Assembly: GCA_030145195.1 (NCBI GenBank)
Contig: JAQYVY010000023.1
Coordinates: 1 to 56,218, forward strand
DNA: 56,218 bases
From: Desulfuromonadales bacterium
GTDB taxonomy: Bacteria > Desulfobacterota > Desulfuromonadia > Desulfuromonadales > BM103
Reading direction: 5' to 3'
Under the pieces are notes generated by a model, which was not told the origin of the DNA, did not search any database, and saw nothing but the letters and a program-made list of their open reading frames with translations. A program made the translations under genes and the position numbers. Of this stretch, positions 48,610 to 56,218 are shown piece after piece; position 1 is the stretch's first letter; each line of letters opens with the position of its first letter.

Positions 48610-48791
48610 CTCTGCAAGTGCACCTTTTCTTCCTCTCCCTTCTAACCAGATACTGCTTATCGCCTGCAATTTGTGGTTTTATTGGACTTTAAAATACAAA
48701 GCTTCGGTAAAATCATGCTGATTACGGGTTGCGGCCCGCAGATGAAAGTTCTATTATTCACGCCCTTACCTCACAAAGACGGGCCGTTATA

Positions 48792-50585
48792 ATGTTCAGC
48801 TTGAAAAACAACCCATCCTCAGAACGGCTTCGCCGGTTCTTTTTAGCCCTGCAGCGCAGCTTACGCCTCAGCGAAAACACCTTCATGATCATCCTGGCGG
48901 TGATCATCGGCCTGCTCGGTGGTTTGGGGAATTATGCTTTCCGTAAAACCATCGAGTTTTTCCATTGGGCGATTGTCACGCAGAGCGAACGGCTGTTCGA
49001 CTATTCCATGGAAGAATGGAGCCTGTCGCGGCTGACGGTGATTCTTTGCCCGGTGATTGGCGGCCTGCTGGTCATCCCCTTGTGGCACTGGTTTGGTGAA
49101 GACCTCAAGGGTGGCTTCTCGGGGTTTTTGGAACGGGTCAATCTGCGTGGTGCCAAGTTGCGGCCCCGGCCTATTCTGACGCGTGGTTTCGGTGCCGCCA
49201 TCACCATTGGTACTGGCGGTTCGGCCGGGCAGGAGGGTCCGATTGCCATGATCGGCGGGGCGATCGGGTCTTATTTCGGTCAGCTCTTCAAAATGAGCGG
49301 CGACCGGCTCAAGGTGCTGGTCGCCTGTGGCGCCGCCGCCGGGGTGGCGGCCACCTTTAATGCGCCGATTGCCGGGGTGTTCTTTGCCCAGGAAATCGTG
49401 CTGCTTTCTGCCTTCGAACTCTCCAGCTTTACCTCAATCGTGATCGCCAGCGGCATGGCAACGGTCGTTTCTCGCGCCCTGCTTGGCAATACGCCGGAAC
49501 TTCATGCCCCGGTTTACATGGTCAACAGCATGTGGGAGTTGCTGCTCTACCTGTTGCTCGGGCTGGTGATCGGCGTTCTGGCCACGCTCTTTATCGATAC
49601 GCACTTCCGGATCAAAGACCGTTTTGACGCGCTGAAAATGCCGAAGCTGTTGAAACCAATGCTCGGTGGTCTGTTGGTTGGGATTATCGGGGTTGGTTTT
49701 CCTCAGGTGTTTGGCAACGGCTACGAATTTATGGAGACGGTTCTGCTGGGGAATCAGACCTGGTATCTGCTGGCCGCATTGGTCTTGATCAAAGCCGTGG
49801 CGACCTCAATCACCCTCGGCTCTGGTTTGCCCGGTGGCCTCTTTGCCCCATGTCTTTACCTTGGCGCTGTCACCGGGGGGGCTTTCGGCCATATCGCAGT
49901 GAAAATCCTGCCCCAGATGCAAATTGCGCCGGGTGCTTATGCCCTGGTTGGAATGGGCGCTTTTCTTTCAGCCGCCACGCATTCACCGATGACGGCAATC
50001 TTCCTTCTCTTCGAGATCACCGATAGCTACGAAGTAATCATTCCGATCATGTTGACCTGTGTCATCGGCACTTCAATTGCGCGGCATTTCAAAAAAGACA
50101 GTCTGGAAACAGTTGAGCTCTCTCGGGCCGGGATCGACCTTGAAGCTGGCAAAGAGCGCAATATCATGAAGTCGCTTCAGGTTGGCGACATTATGGTGAG
50201 CGAAGTGGAGACGATTCCGGAACATATGACTTTAGGCCAGTTTGCTGGCTTTATCGAAAGAACCCACCATACCAACTTCCCGTTAGTGAATGTCGATGGA
50301 GAATTGACGGGTATTATCTCGGTGCAGGATTTTATGGGGGTGGTGTTTGAGCGGGACTTGATGGACCTGGTCGTGGTCAAGGAGCTGGCGACCAACAACG
50401 TGATTACTGCCCATGCCCACGAAAACCTCGATCAGGCCATGCGCAAAATTGGTTACCGTAATATCGAGCAGCTACCGGTGGTGGATCGCGAAACCCACCG
50501 CAAGCTGGTCGGCATTATCTCCCGTCGCGACATCGTTGCCGCATACAATCGTGCCCTGATGACCCGGACTCTGGAGGAAAACTAA
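48792..50585 (+). CDS. ClC-type chloride channel/transporter with CBS domain pair
   Basis: 597 residues from the ATG at 48792; the upstream frame lacks support. The membrane part (about 25-440) has the ClC signatures: GTGGSAGQEGPIAMIGGAIGS with the gating glutamate in the GxEGP motif, and GSGLPGGLFAPCLYLGAVTGG. The C-terminal 130 residues hold two CBS domains (VGDIMVSEVETIPEH and ELATNNVITAHAHENLDQAMR), which often bind adenine nucleotides and control gating. Whether it is a channel or a Cl-/H+ exchanger cannot be told. The ATG has a poor ribosome-binding site. The helicase gene follows after four bases. Confidence 0.93.
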   Translation: MFSLKNNPSSERLRRFFLALQRSLRLSENTFMIILAVIIGLLGGLGNYAFRKTIEFFHWAIVTQSERLFDYSMEEWSLSRLTVILCPVIGGLLVIPLWHWFGEDLKGGFSGFLERVNLRGAKLRPRPILTRGFGAAITIGTGGSAGQEGPIAMIGGAIGSYFGQLFKMSGDRLKVLVACGAAAGVAATFNAPIAGVFFAQEIVLLSAFELSSFTSIVIASGMATVVSRALLGNTPELHAPVYMVNSMWELLLYLLLGLVIGVLATLFIDTHFRIKDRFDALKMPKLLKPMLGGLLVGIIGVGFPQVFGNGYEFMETVLLGNQTWYLLAALVLIKAVATSITLGSGLPGGLFAPCLYLGAVTGGAFGHIAVKILPQMQIAPGAYALVGMGAFLSAATHSPMTAIFLLFEITDSYEVIIPIMLTCVIGTSIARHFKKDSLETVELSRAGIDLEAGKERNIMKSLQVGDIMVSEVETIPEHMTLGQFAGFIERTHHTNFPLVNVDGELTGIISVQDFMGVVFERDLMDLVVVKELATNNVITAHAHENLDQAMRKIGYRNIEQLPVVDRETHRKLVGIISRRDIVAAYNRALMTRTLEEN

Positions 50586-50589
50586 GGCG

Positions 50590-52782
50590 ATGGAAGACCT
50601 CCTGGCCCAACTTAATCCGATGCAACAGCAAGCGGTTCAGCATGATACCGGACCATTGCTGTTGCTGGCCGGTGCGGGTTCTGGCAAGACGCGGGCCCTG
50701 ACTCACCGTATCGCCTGGTTGATCCAAAAGTACAAGGTCGACCCCTGGCAGATTATGGCCGTGACCTTTACCAACAAGGCAGCCGGGGAGATGAAAAACC
50801 GCCTTGAAGAGCTTCTCGATGATGCCAAGGGGTTGTGGGTCAGCACCTTCCATTCGGCTTGTGTCCGGATTCTCCGTCAGGAAATTGAGGTGCTGGGTTT
50901 TGGCCGAAATTTTACGATTTATGATGACCAGGATCAGGAACGTCTGCTCAAGACCTTACTGCGAGAACTGAATATTGATGAGAAACAGCTGAAACCGCGA
51001 GCGGTGGCGGCCGCGATCGACCGCGCCAAGAACCGGGGTATTCGGCCGGAGCAGTTTTCCGATGACGATTATGCCGCGGCAGAGATCACCCAGCTCTACA
51101 CGCTTTACCAGGAGCGGTTGCAGCGAGCCAATGCGCTTGATTTCGGTGATCTCCTGATGCAGACCGTGCGGCTGTTTGAAGAACACCCCGAAGTGCTGGA
51201 CAAGTATCGGCATCGCTTTCGTTATATTATGGTCGACGAATTTCAGGATACCAACCAGGTTCAGTACCGGTTGGTGTTGTTGCTGGCCTCCGGGCATGGC
51301 AACCTCTGTGTGGTCGGCGATGACGACCAGTCGATCTATCGCTGGCGGGGTGCCGAGGTCGGCAATATCCTCGGTTTCGAGCAAAGCTATCCCGGTTGCG
51401 TGACCATTCGTCTGGAGCAGAATTATCGTTCGAGCAGCACGATCCTTGATGCGGCGGGGGCGGTGGTTGAGCATAACGTTGGTCGCAAGCAGAAAAAACT
51501 CTGGACCGAGAAGCCTGCCGGGGAGCCGATTACTCTGGAGATGCTGCCCGACGACCTCGAAGAAGCGCGCTATCTGGCTGGAGAAATCACCCGGCTGAAA
51601 CGTGCGGGTCGTCATCTCCGTGACATCGCGGTCTTCTACCGGACCAACGCCCAGTCGCGTCCTCTTGAGGAGGCGTTGCGCAATGAACGCATCCCCTATG
51701 TTATGTTCGGCGGGGTCAAGTTCTATTCGCGCATGGAGGTCAAGGATATTCTGGCGTACCTGCGGATTATCAGTAACCCTGCCGATGCTGTTTCTGCTCG
51801 GCGGATCATCAATGTCCCGGCGCGTGGCATTGGCAACGTGACGGTTGGTAAGATTGCGGTTTTTGAAAATGAAGCCGGTGGCTTTCTCCCGGCTTGCGCG
51901 CGCGCGCTTGAGCGCGGGGCTTTGACGGGGGCGGCCGCGAGCAAGGTTCGAGCCTTTGTCGAGCTGTTGGAAGATTTCAAGCAGCGGGCGGCCAATACAC
52001 CTTATCCGCAACTGACTGCCGAGTTGATCGAAGAAACCGGTTACGGACCGCAACTGCAAGTTGAAAGAACTGAAGAAGCCCGGAATCGGATGGACAACCT
52101 GCAGCAACTGCTGGCGGGCATGGAAGAACATTTCTCCAAGGATGGCACCTTGCAGGATTATCTGGAGCAGGTGGCACTGATTACCGACCTGGATTCATAC
52201 GATCAGAGCCTCGATCGGGTGACCCTTATGACCCTGCACGCCGCCAAGGGACTCGAGTTCCCGATCGTGTTCATGGCTGGTATGGAAGAAGACCTTTTTC
52301 CCCACAGCCGGGCCGGAAGTGGTCAGGAAGAGTTGGAGGAAGAACGGCGTCTCTGCTATGTAGGGATGACCCGGGCTATGGAGAAACTGTACCTGACTCA
52401 CGCCCGCCGTCGTCGGATTTATGGCGATTACAAGTTCAACCCACCCAGTCGGTTTCTGGGTGAAATACCGTCAAACCTTCTCGAACAGGCGGCCTCGCTT
52501 GGACTGCATAAACCTGCGGGTCACAACCTGGCGTCACTCTTTGATCAGACCGAACCCGACTTCTCGGACGAAGACCCTTTTGTCAATGACGACGAAGTAC
52601 GGATTGTTCCCGATGCCGAGGAAGGCTTGCGCATCGGCTTGCAGGTTCGCCATGTCAAGTTCGGGGTCGGTATCGTTCGGCGGATTGAGGGCTCAGGTGA
52701 CAACCAGAAAGTGATCGTCTATTTCCACCGGATTGGCCCGAAAAAACTCCTTGTCAAGTTTGCCGGACTTGAACCTGCCTGA
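50590..52782 (+). CDS. UvrD/PcrA-type superfamily 1 DNA helicase
   Basis: 730 residues. Walker A AGAGSGKT (27-34), VTFTNKAAGEMKNRL (motif Ia), VDEFQDTN (motif II), GDDDQSIYRWRGAE (III), RLEQNYRSS (IV), VTLMTLHAAKGLEFPIVFM (V) and EERRLCYVGMTRA (VI) are all present in order. The C-terminal Tudor-like segment LQVRHVKFGVGIVRRIEG is found in UvrD/PcrA and binds RNA polymerase. It unwinds DNA in repair and removes recombinase or stalled polymerase. It starts four bases after the ClC gene, with GGAGG in the end of that gene. Confidence 0.96.
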   Translation: MEDLLAQLNPMQQQAVQHDTGPLLLLAGAGSGKTRALTHRIAWLIQKYKVDPWQIMAVTFTNKAAGEMKNRLEELLDDAKGLWVSTFHSACVRILRQEIEVLGFGRNFTIYDDQDQERLLKTLLRELNIDEKQLKPRAVAAAIDRAKNRGIRPEQFSDDDYAAAEITQLYTLYQERLQRANALDFGDLLMQTVRLFEEHPEVLDKYRHRFRYIMVDEFQDTNQVQYRLVLLLASGHGNLCVVGDDDQSIYRWRGAEVGNILGFEQSYPGCVTIRLEQNYRSSSTILDAAGAVVEHNVGRKQKKLWTEKPAGEPITLEMLPDDLEEARYLAGEITRLKRAGRHLRDIAVFYRTNAQSRPLEEALRNERIPYVMFGGVKFYSRMEVKDILAYLRIISNPADAVSARRIINVPARGIGNVTVGKIAVFENEAGGFLPACARALERGALTGAAASKVRAFVELLEDFKQRAANTPYPQLTAELIEETGYGPQLQVERTEEARNRMDNLQQLLAGMEEHFSKDGTLQDYLEQVALITDLDSYDQSLDRVTLMTLHAAKGLEFPIVFMAGMEEDLFPHSRAGSGQEELEEERRLCYVGMTRAMEKLYLTHARRRRIYGDYKFNPPSRFLGEIPSNLLEQAASLGLHKPAGHNLASLFDQTEPDFSDEDPFVNDDEVRIVPDAEEGLRIGLQVRHVKFGVGIVRRIEGSGDNQKVIVYFHRIGPKKLLVKFAGLEPA

Positions 52783-52808
52783 AAAGCCACAGACACAAAA
52801 CAATTTAA

Positions 52809-52925
52809 TAACGCACCAGAAGTAGGCGCCTCTAGGCGAAGACGCAAAGACGCAAAGACGCAAAGACGCGAAGAGAGACCCAGAAATGGTTTGATTTTCT
52901 CTGCGGGCTTTGCGTCTTTGCGTTA
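52809..52925. repeat. palindromic AACGCAAAG-type repeat, copy D
   Basis: The left arm holds four tandem GACGCAAA-type units (about 52841-52873), the right arm reads GGCTTTGCGTCTTTGCGTTA. The tandem units suggest slippage or recombination within the element. Confidence 0.8.
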
Positions 52926-52961
52926 GAATGACTTTTATCAATGCTATTCGAGGAGGTTGTC

Positions 52962-54404
52962 ATGTCAAAAAGGTTCTGTGTCATTGCGTTTACCTGTCTG
53001 TTCACTTTCCTTCTTAGTTCCGCGGCCTGTTGCGGTGAGGTTGTCAGTACGTTGGAGGATCAGCAGGAAGTAGCGGTCACCATTTACAATGACGATCTGG
53101 CGCTGGTGCGGGATCAACGGCAGGTAACTCTGCCGCAAGGATCGGTTGAGTTGGCCTTGCGTGAGGTAAGCGCTCAGATTCGACCAGAAACGGCCTTGCT
53201 GCGCAGTCTGACTCATCCCGGCGAGTTGACCATTCTGGAACAAAACTTCGATTTTGACTTACTGACCCCTCAGAAGTTGTTGGAAAAATATGTCGGCAAA
53301 AAGGTCCAACTGGTTCGTACTCATCCTGAAAGCGGGGAGGATCGGTTTGAAACCGCGCAAGTTCTGGCGGCTAATAATGGGGTGGTGTTGCAAGTCGGTG
53401 ACCGGATTGAAATCGGTGTACCAGGGCGGTTGGTGTTCCCGGATGTGCCCGAGAATCTGCGGGATCGTCCGACCCTGGTGGTCTCCCTTGATCAGGTGCC
53501 GGCTGGTCAGCAAACCATGGAGCTCGGTTATCTGACCGGTGGCCTTGGTTGGCGAGCGGATTACGTTGCCGAGTTGAATCCGGATGATTCGGCGTTGGAC
53601 CTGTCCGGCTGGGTGACCTTAACCAACCAGAGCGGCACGACTTATCGCAATGCTCTACTGCAGTTGGTGGCTGGGGATGTTAACCGGGTGCGAGATGAAA
53701 TGCGCTTTCGTGGCAATATGGTATTGGCTGCGGGAATGGCCAGTGAGTCGGCCCCGCAGATGCGCGAGGAAGGTCTGTTTGAATATCATCTCTACACCTT
53801 GCAGCGCCCCACCACTATTCGTGATAACCAGACCAAACAAGTGGCGCTGCTGAATGCTTCCACTGTTCCGGTGAACAAGGAATTCCGGTTGCAGGGTCAG
53901 GCTTATTATTATCGTAGTCAACATGGGGACTTGGGGCAAAAGCTCAAGGTCGGGGTTTTTGTTGAATTTGACAACCGCCAGCAGAACAACCTGGGCTTGC
54001 CGCTGCCGAAGGGGATCGTGCGGGTCTACAAGCAGGACCGGGAGGGGCGCCCGCAGTTTGTCGGTGAAGATCGTATTGATCACACTCCGGAAAATGAAAC
54101 AGTTCGCCTCAAGTTGGGCGATGCCTTTGGCGTGACAGCCAATCGCAAACAAACTGATTTTCGTAAGCTGGGTGGAGACAGTCAATATAACTATCGGTTT
54201 GAGAGCGCCTACGAGCTCAAGTTGAAGAATGCCAAAGATGAAGCCGTTGTGGTGACAGTTGCCGAGTTGGTGCCGGGGGATTGGCGGATGCTCAGTGAGA
54301 GCCATAAGCACAGCAAGGCTTCAGCGGAGACCGCGCTTTGGAAGGTCAAGGTTCCGGCCAAAGGGGAAGCGGTGCTGACTTATCGGGTTGAAGTTAAATA
54401 CTAG
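52962..54404 (+). CDS. exported DUF4139-domain protein
   Basis: 480 residues with a signal peptide (MSKRFCVIAFTCLFTFLLSSAACCG); the paired cysteines after SSAA could also be a lipobox. The pattern VTIYNDDLALVRDQRQVTLPQG at the N-terminus and LGLPLPKGIVRVYKQDREGRPQFVGEDRI near 350 are typical of DUF4139 proteins, mostly beta-sandwich, of unknown function in the periplasm. The ATG at 52962 has AGGAGG six bases upstream, which rules against an earlier ATG at 52941. It converges on the RTX adhesin gene. Confidence 0.85.
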   Translation: MSKRFCVIAFTCLFTFLLSSAACCGEVVSTLEDQQEVAVTIYNDDLALVRDQRQVTLPQGSVELALREVSAQIRPETALLRSLTHPGELTILEQNFDFDLLTPQKLLEKYVGKKVQLVRTHPESGEDRFETAQVLAANNGVVLQVGDRIEIGVPGRLVFPDVPENLRDRPTLVVSLDQVPAGQQTMELGYLTGGLGWRADYVAELNPDDSALDLSGWVTLTNQSGTTYRNALLQLVAGDVNRVRDEMRFRGNMVLAAGMASESAPQMREEGLFEYHLYTLQRPTTIRDNQTKQVALLNASTVPVNKEFRLQGQAYYYRSQHGDLGQKLKVGVFVEFDNRQQNNLGLPLPKGIVRVYKQDREGRPQFVGEDRIDHTPENETVRLKLGDAFGVTANRKQTDFRKLGGDSQYNYRFESAYELKLKNAKDEAVVVTVAELVPGDWRMLSESHKHSKASAETALWKVKVPAKGEAVLTYRVEVKY

Positions 54405-54469
54405 CTCTGTTCTGAATGATGGTGGCTGGTACCTTTTAAAGTCAAATCCAGAAAAATTCCGAGAATAAA

Positions 54470-54509
54470 GCAAAAGGAGGGACAGAATATTTACTGTCCC
54501 TCCTTTTGC
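54470..54509. terminator. bidirectional terminator between convergent genes
   Basis: Perfect 16-bp stem GCAAAAGGAGGGACAG / CTGTCCCTCCTTTTGC with an eight-base loop. A and T tracts inside the stem ends suit both the DUF4139 gene and the adhesin gene. Confidence 0.92.
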
Positions 54510-54528
54510 ATGCTTTAGCTGTGGCCTT

Positions 54529-56218
54529 TTAGTTGGCGAAGGTGTCAGGGTTGATTTCGACGTTAATGGGGTCAGGGTCAGTACCCGCAAGGAAATCACC
54601 TAGCGAGCCGCCATCGGCGCCTGTGAACACGGCGCTACCGTTAACGCCCTCAATGGTTATGTCGGTCCCACTGTTATTGTCGTGCAAGGTGATATCAACT
54701 CCGTTGACCTCAATCAGGACATTGTCAAGGTAATCATTAACGCCGTCAGTGTCAGCATCCCCATCAAGGACCTCATAGAAACTTAATGTGTCTTCGCCTA
54801 GATTAAAGCCGACAATGGTGTCCTCGCCTTCATCACTATTGGTGTTAAAAATGTAGGTGTCGGCGCCAGACCCGCCTTCCAGCGTGTCGTCGCCTATTCC
54901 GCCAAACAGGAGATCATCACCTTCACCACCGAGTAGGGTGTCCTCGCCAGACCCGCCGGCCAGAGTGTCATTGCCAGCAAGGCCATCAATGGAGTCATCG
55001 GTACTGCCGAGGGCCAACGTGTCTGCTCCAGCGGTAGCCTCCAGAGCGCCATCACCATCAAAGGTTACGTCGAAGGTTCCAGTGGTAGTGTCCCCATCGG
55101 CATCGCTTGCTTCAAAATTATAGGTCAGGACGCTATCAAAGGCGGCCGTCACATCAGCAACGGAAACTGTGTTTACACTATACCCATTTCCACCCGAAGC
55201 CTGGAACTCGATTGCAGTGAAGTCTGATAAGCCTGTGTCGATCGATAAGGTAGAGTATTGGTTGTCAATAATCTCGACATCGTTATAGTCGAAGATTCCA
55301 GTTGCGACGGCAACATTACTTCCGTTAAAAGCCGTCCACTGCCCCTGCTCACCATCATCAAAACCCTGCAGCTTTATAGAGGCTTGGTTTATTTCAAGAG
55401 GGTCGCCAGTGCCTGGTTCAGAAAACTCTAAACGGAGTACATCGGTGTTTTCATCGAAAGTTGTCCCATCTATGGAAGCACCACTACCAACGCCCATTCC
55501 TATGTTCTTGTAGTTGACTGTTTCGATGGTTTCAATAAATTCACCCGGATTGTCCACATCGGGACTGATAATGAATGCTGTTGCAGTCAGTGTTACGCCA
55601 TTTGATTTAACAAAGTCATAGGGGTTCCCGCCGCTCAAGTCGCCACCTGTTAAGCCAATTTCAGTGATGACGGAAGCACCATCGAGCCCATCCACAATAT
55701 TTACCGAATAGGTCCCCACAGCGGCGTCGAGTGCCACAGTAAAGGCTACGTAGTCTTCGATATACTTGCTACCTTCGGGAACCTCGAAGTCTGGATCCAT
55801 CACAGCTTGAAGGACCCCACCTGACAACATGTAAACCAAGCCTATGCCGTCGGCCATGAGTTGGACTCCATCGTTACCCAGCACCTCAATGTCTGAGGCT
55901 TCTCCTTCACTGAGAGTCGTAAGGTCTACGATCTGAGACCCGTTGTCGTTGTAAGTGTAACTGGTGATCTGGGCGCTTCCTAGTCCGTCTGCGCCATACT
56001 CAATACCCAGGTCGGCGGTGAGGCTGTTACCGACGATGTTCGTCATCAGGCCATCAAATGTGCCTTCTATGATCGGCCCGTCGTCGTCAAAGCTGAACAC
56101 TGAGCTTTCGCTGTCAATCAGGTCAATCTGGTCAGCCACAACGATTTCATCGCCATCGCCGTCGACTCGCGTCACTTCGTATTGCAGTTGAATGGTTGCT
56201 TCACCGTCCAGCAGCATG
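54529..56218 (-). CDS. C-terminal part of a giant type I-secreted RTX adhesin (5' part outside window)
   Basis: The minus-strand frame is open to the right edge; about 562 residues of the C-terminus are visible. The first part shows DGDEIVVADQIDLIDSES and FSFDDDGPIIEGT, the repeating block found in large type I-secreted adhesins (T1SS-143/DUF5801-like). Around nt 54860-55000 come calcium-binding nonapeptides (GGSGEDTLLGGEGDDLLFGG). The end ADTYIFNTNSDEGEDTIVGFN is the VCA0849-type secretion tail. The protein is very acidic and has no cysteines here, as usual for exported calcium-loaded adhesins. Export genes and any LapG-type retention region are outside the window. The ATG at 56217 is internal. 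Confidence 0.88.
   Translation of the reverse strand, partial: MLLDGEATIQLQYEVTRVDGDGDEIVVADQIDLIDSESSVFSFDDDGPIIEGTFDGLMTNIVGNSLTADLGIEYGADGLGSAQITSYTYNDNGSQIVDLTTLSEGEASDIEVLGNDGVQLMADGIGLVYMLSGGVLQAVMDPDFEVPEGSKYIEDYVAFTVALDAAVGTYSVNIVDGLDGASVITEIGLTGGDLSGGNPYDFVKSNGVTLTATAFIISPDVDNPGEFIETIETVNYKNIGMGVGSGASIDGTTFDENTDVLRLEFSEPGTGDPLEINQASIKLQGFDDGEQGQWTAFNGSNVAVATGIFDYNDVEIIDNQYSTLSIDTGLSDFTAIEFQASGGNGYSVNTVSVADVTAAFDSVLTYNFEASDADGDTTTGTFDVTFDGDGALEATAGADTLALGSTDDSIDGLAGNDTLAGGSGEDTLLGGEGDDLLFGGIGDDTLEGGSGADTYIFNTNSDEGEDTIVGFNLGEDTLSFYEVLDGDADTDGVNDYLDNVLIEVNGVDITLHDNNSGTDITIEGVNGSAVFTGADGGSLGDFLAGTDPDPINVEINPDTFAN

Noticed and set aside
50956-52131. 391-codon minus-strand frame within the helicase gene
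   Set aside because: Antisense to a helicase with all motifs in order; a shadow of G/C-rich third positions.
52841-52873. CRISPR-like array from tandem GACGCAAA units
   Set aside because: Units are eight bases without spacers and form one arm of the palindromic repeat family.

Overview
The window looks like chromosomal DNA of a Gram-negative, anaerobic, delta-type proteobacterium, most likely Desulfuromonadales (Desulfuromonas/Pelobacter/Geobacter relatives). The clues are a single-chain pyruvate:ferredoxin oxidoreductase, an MglB/MglA pair, CarD, DUF3014 and MXAN_5187-type proteins, a B12-binding radical SAM protein with a DUF4080-like tail, a glutaminyl-tRNA synthetase, and outer-membrane/type I-secreted surface proteins. 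Taxonomy is inferred from gene content only.

Layout. 1-2400 is a partly decayed stretch: the end of a SAM methyltransferase gene (cut by the window edge), a small unknown gene, a frameshifted CheB-like stub, and a Tat-signal rubrerythrin gene interrupted by a ~160-bp element with inverted ends and a CTAG target duplication. 2400-5320 holds minus-strand DUF3014, rhomboid protease and ketopantoate reductase genes; a broken copy of the same small element lies before the rhomboid gene. 5400-11070 runs forward: carD, ispD-ispF (isoprenoid precursors), glnS and a receiver-CheR-TPR protein. A nitrilase-family hydrolase faces it. 12230-22100 carries nhaD, hemW and a classic heat-shock cluster, hrcA-grpE-dnaK-dnaJ, with a strong promoter and a CIRCE operator at the transcript start, ending in an LpoA-like periplasmic protein.

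22540-26780 encodes a large surface protein with an inverse-autotransporter (intimin-like) barrel at the N-terminus and a long beta-helix-like passenger, followed by a lipoprotein. 27960-31260 is an information-processing cluster: tRNA-Ser(GGA), the SRP RNA, dnaX (with an E. coli-type A AAA AAG frameshift signal), ybaB and recR. Then come nifJ, mglB-mglA and tRNA-Asn(GTT). From the tRNA-Asn 3' end to an imperfect copy of that end near 40.95 kb lies a probable ~4.5-kb island with a hipBA toxin-antitoxin pair (two palindromic operators), an AspT/YidE-type transporter and a 57-aa protein; no integrase is visible.

41-45 kb has minus-strand genes for a B12/radical SAM protein, a patatin-like lipase and an MXAN_5187-type protein. 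45.2-52.8 kb has glmU-glmS (UDP-GlcNAc supply), a ClC chloride channel with CBS domains and a UvrD/PcrA helicase. The window ends with a secreted DUF4139 protein facing the C-terminal part of a giant RTX-type adhesin that runs off the right edge. Four copies of a palindromic AACGCAAAG-type repeat sit in intergenic gaps.

The strongest points for a second look are the reversible-looking element insertion in the rubrerythrin gene, the dnaX recoding site, the tRNA-Asn island with its hipBA operators, and the barrel-first beta-helix surface protein.
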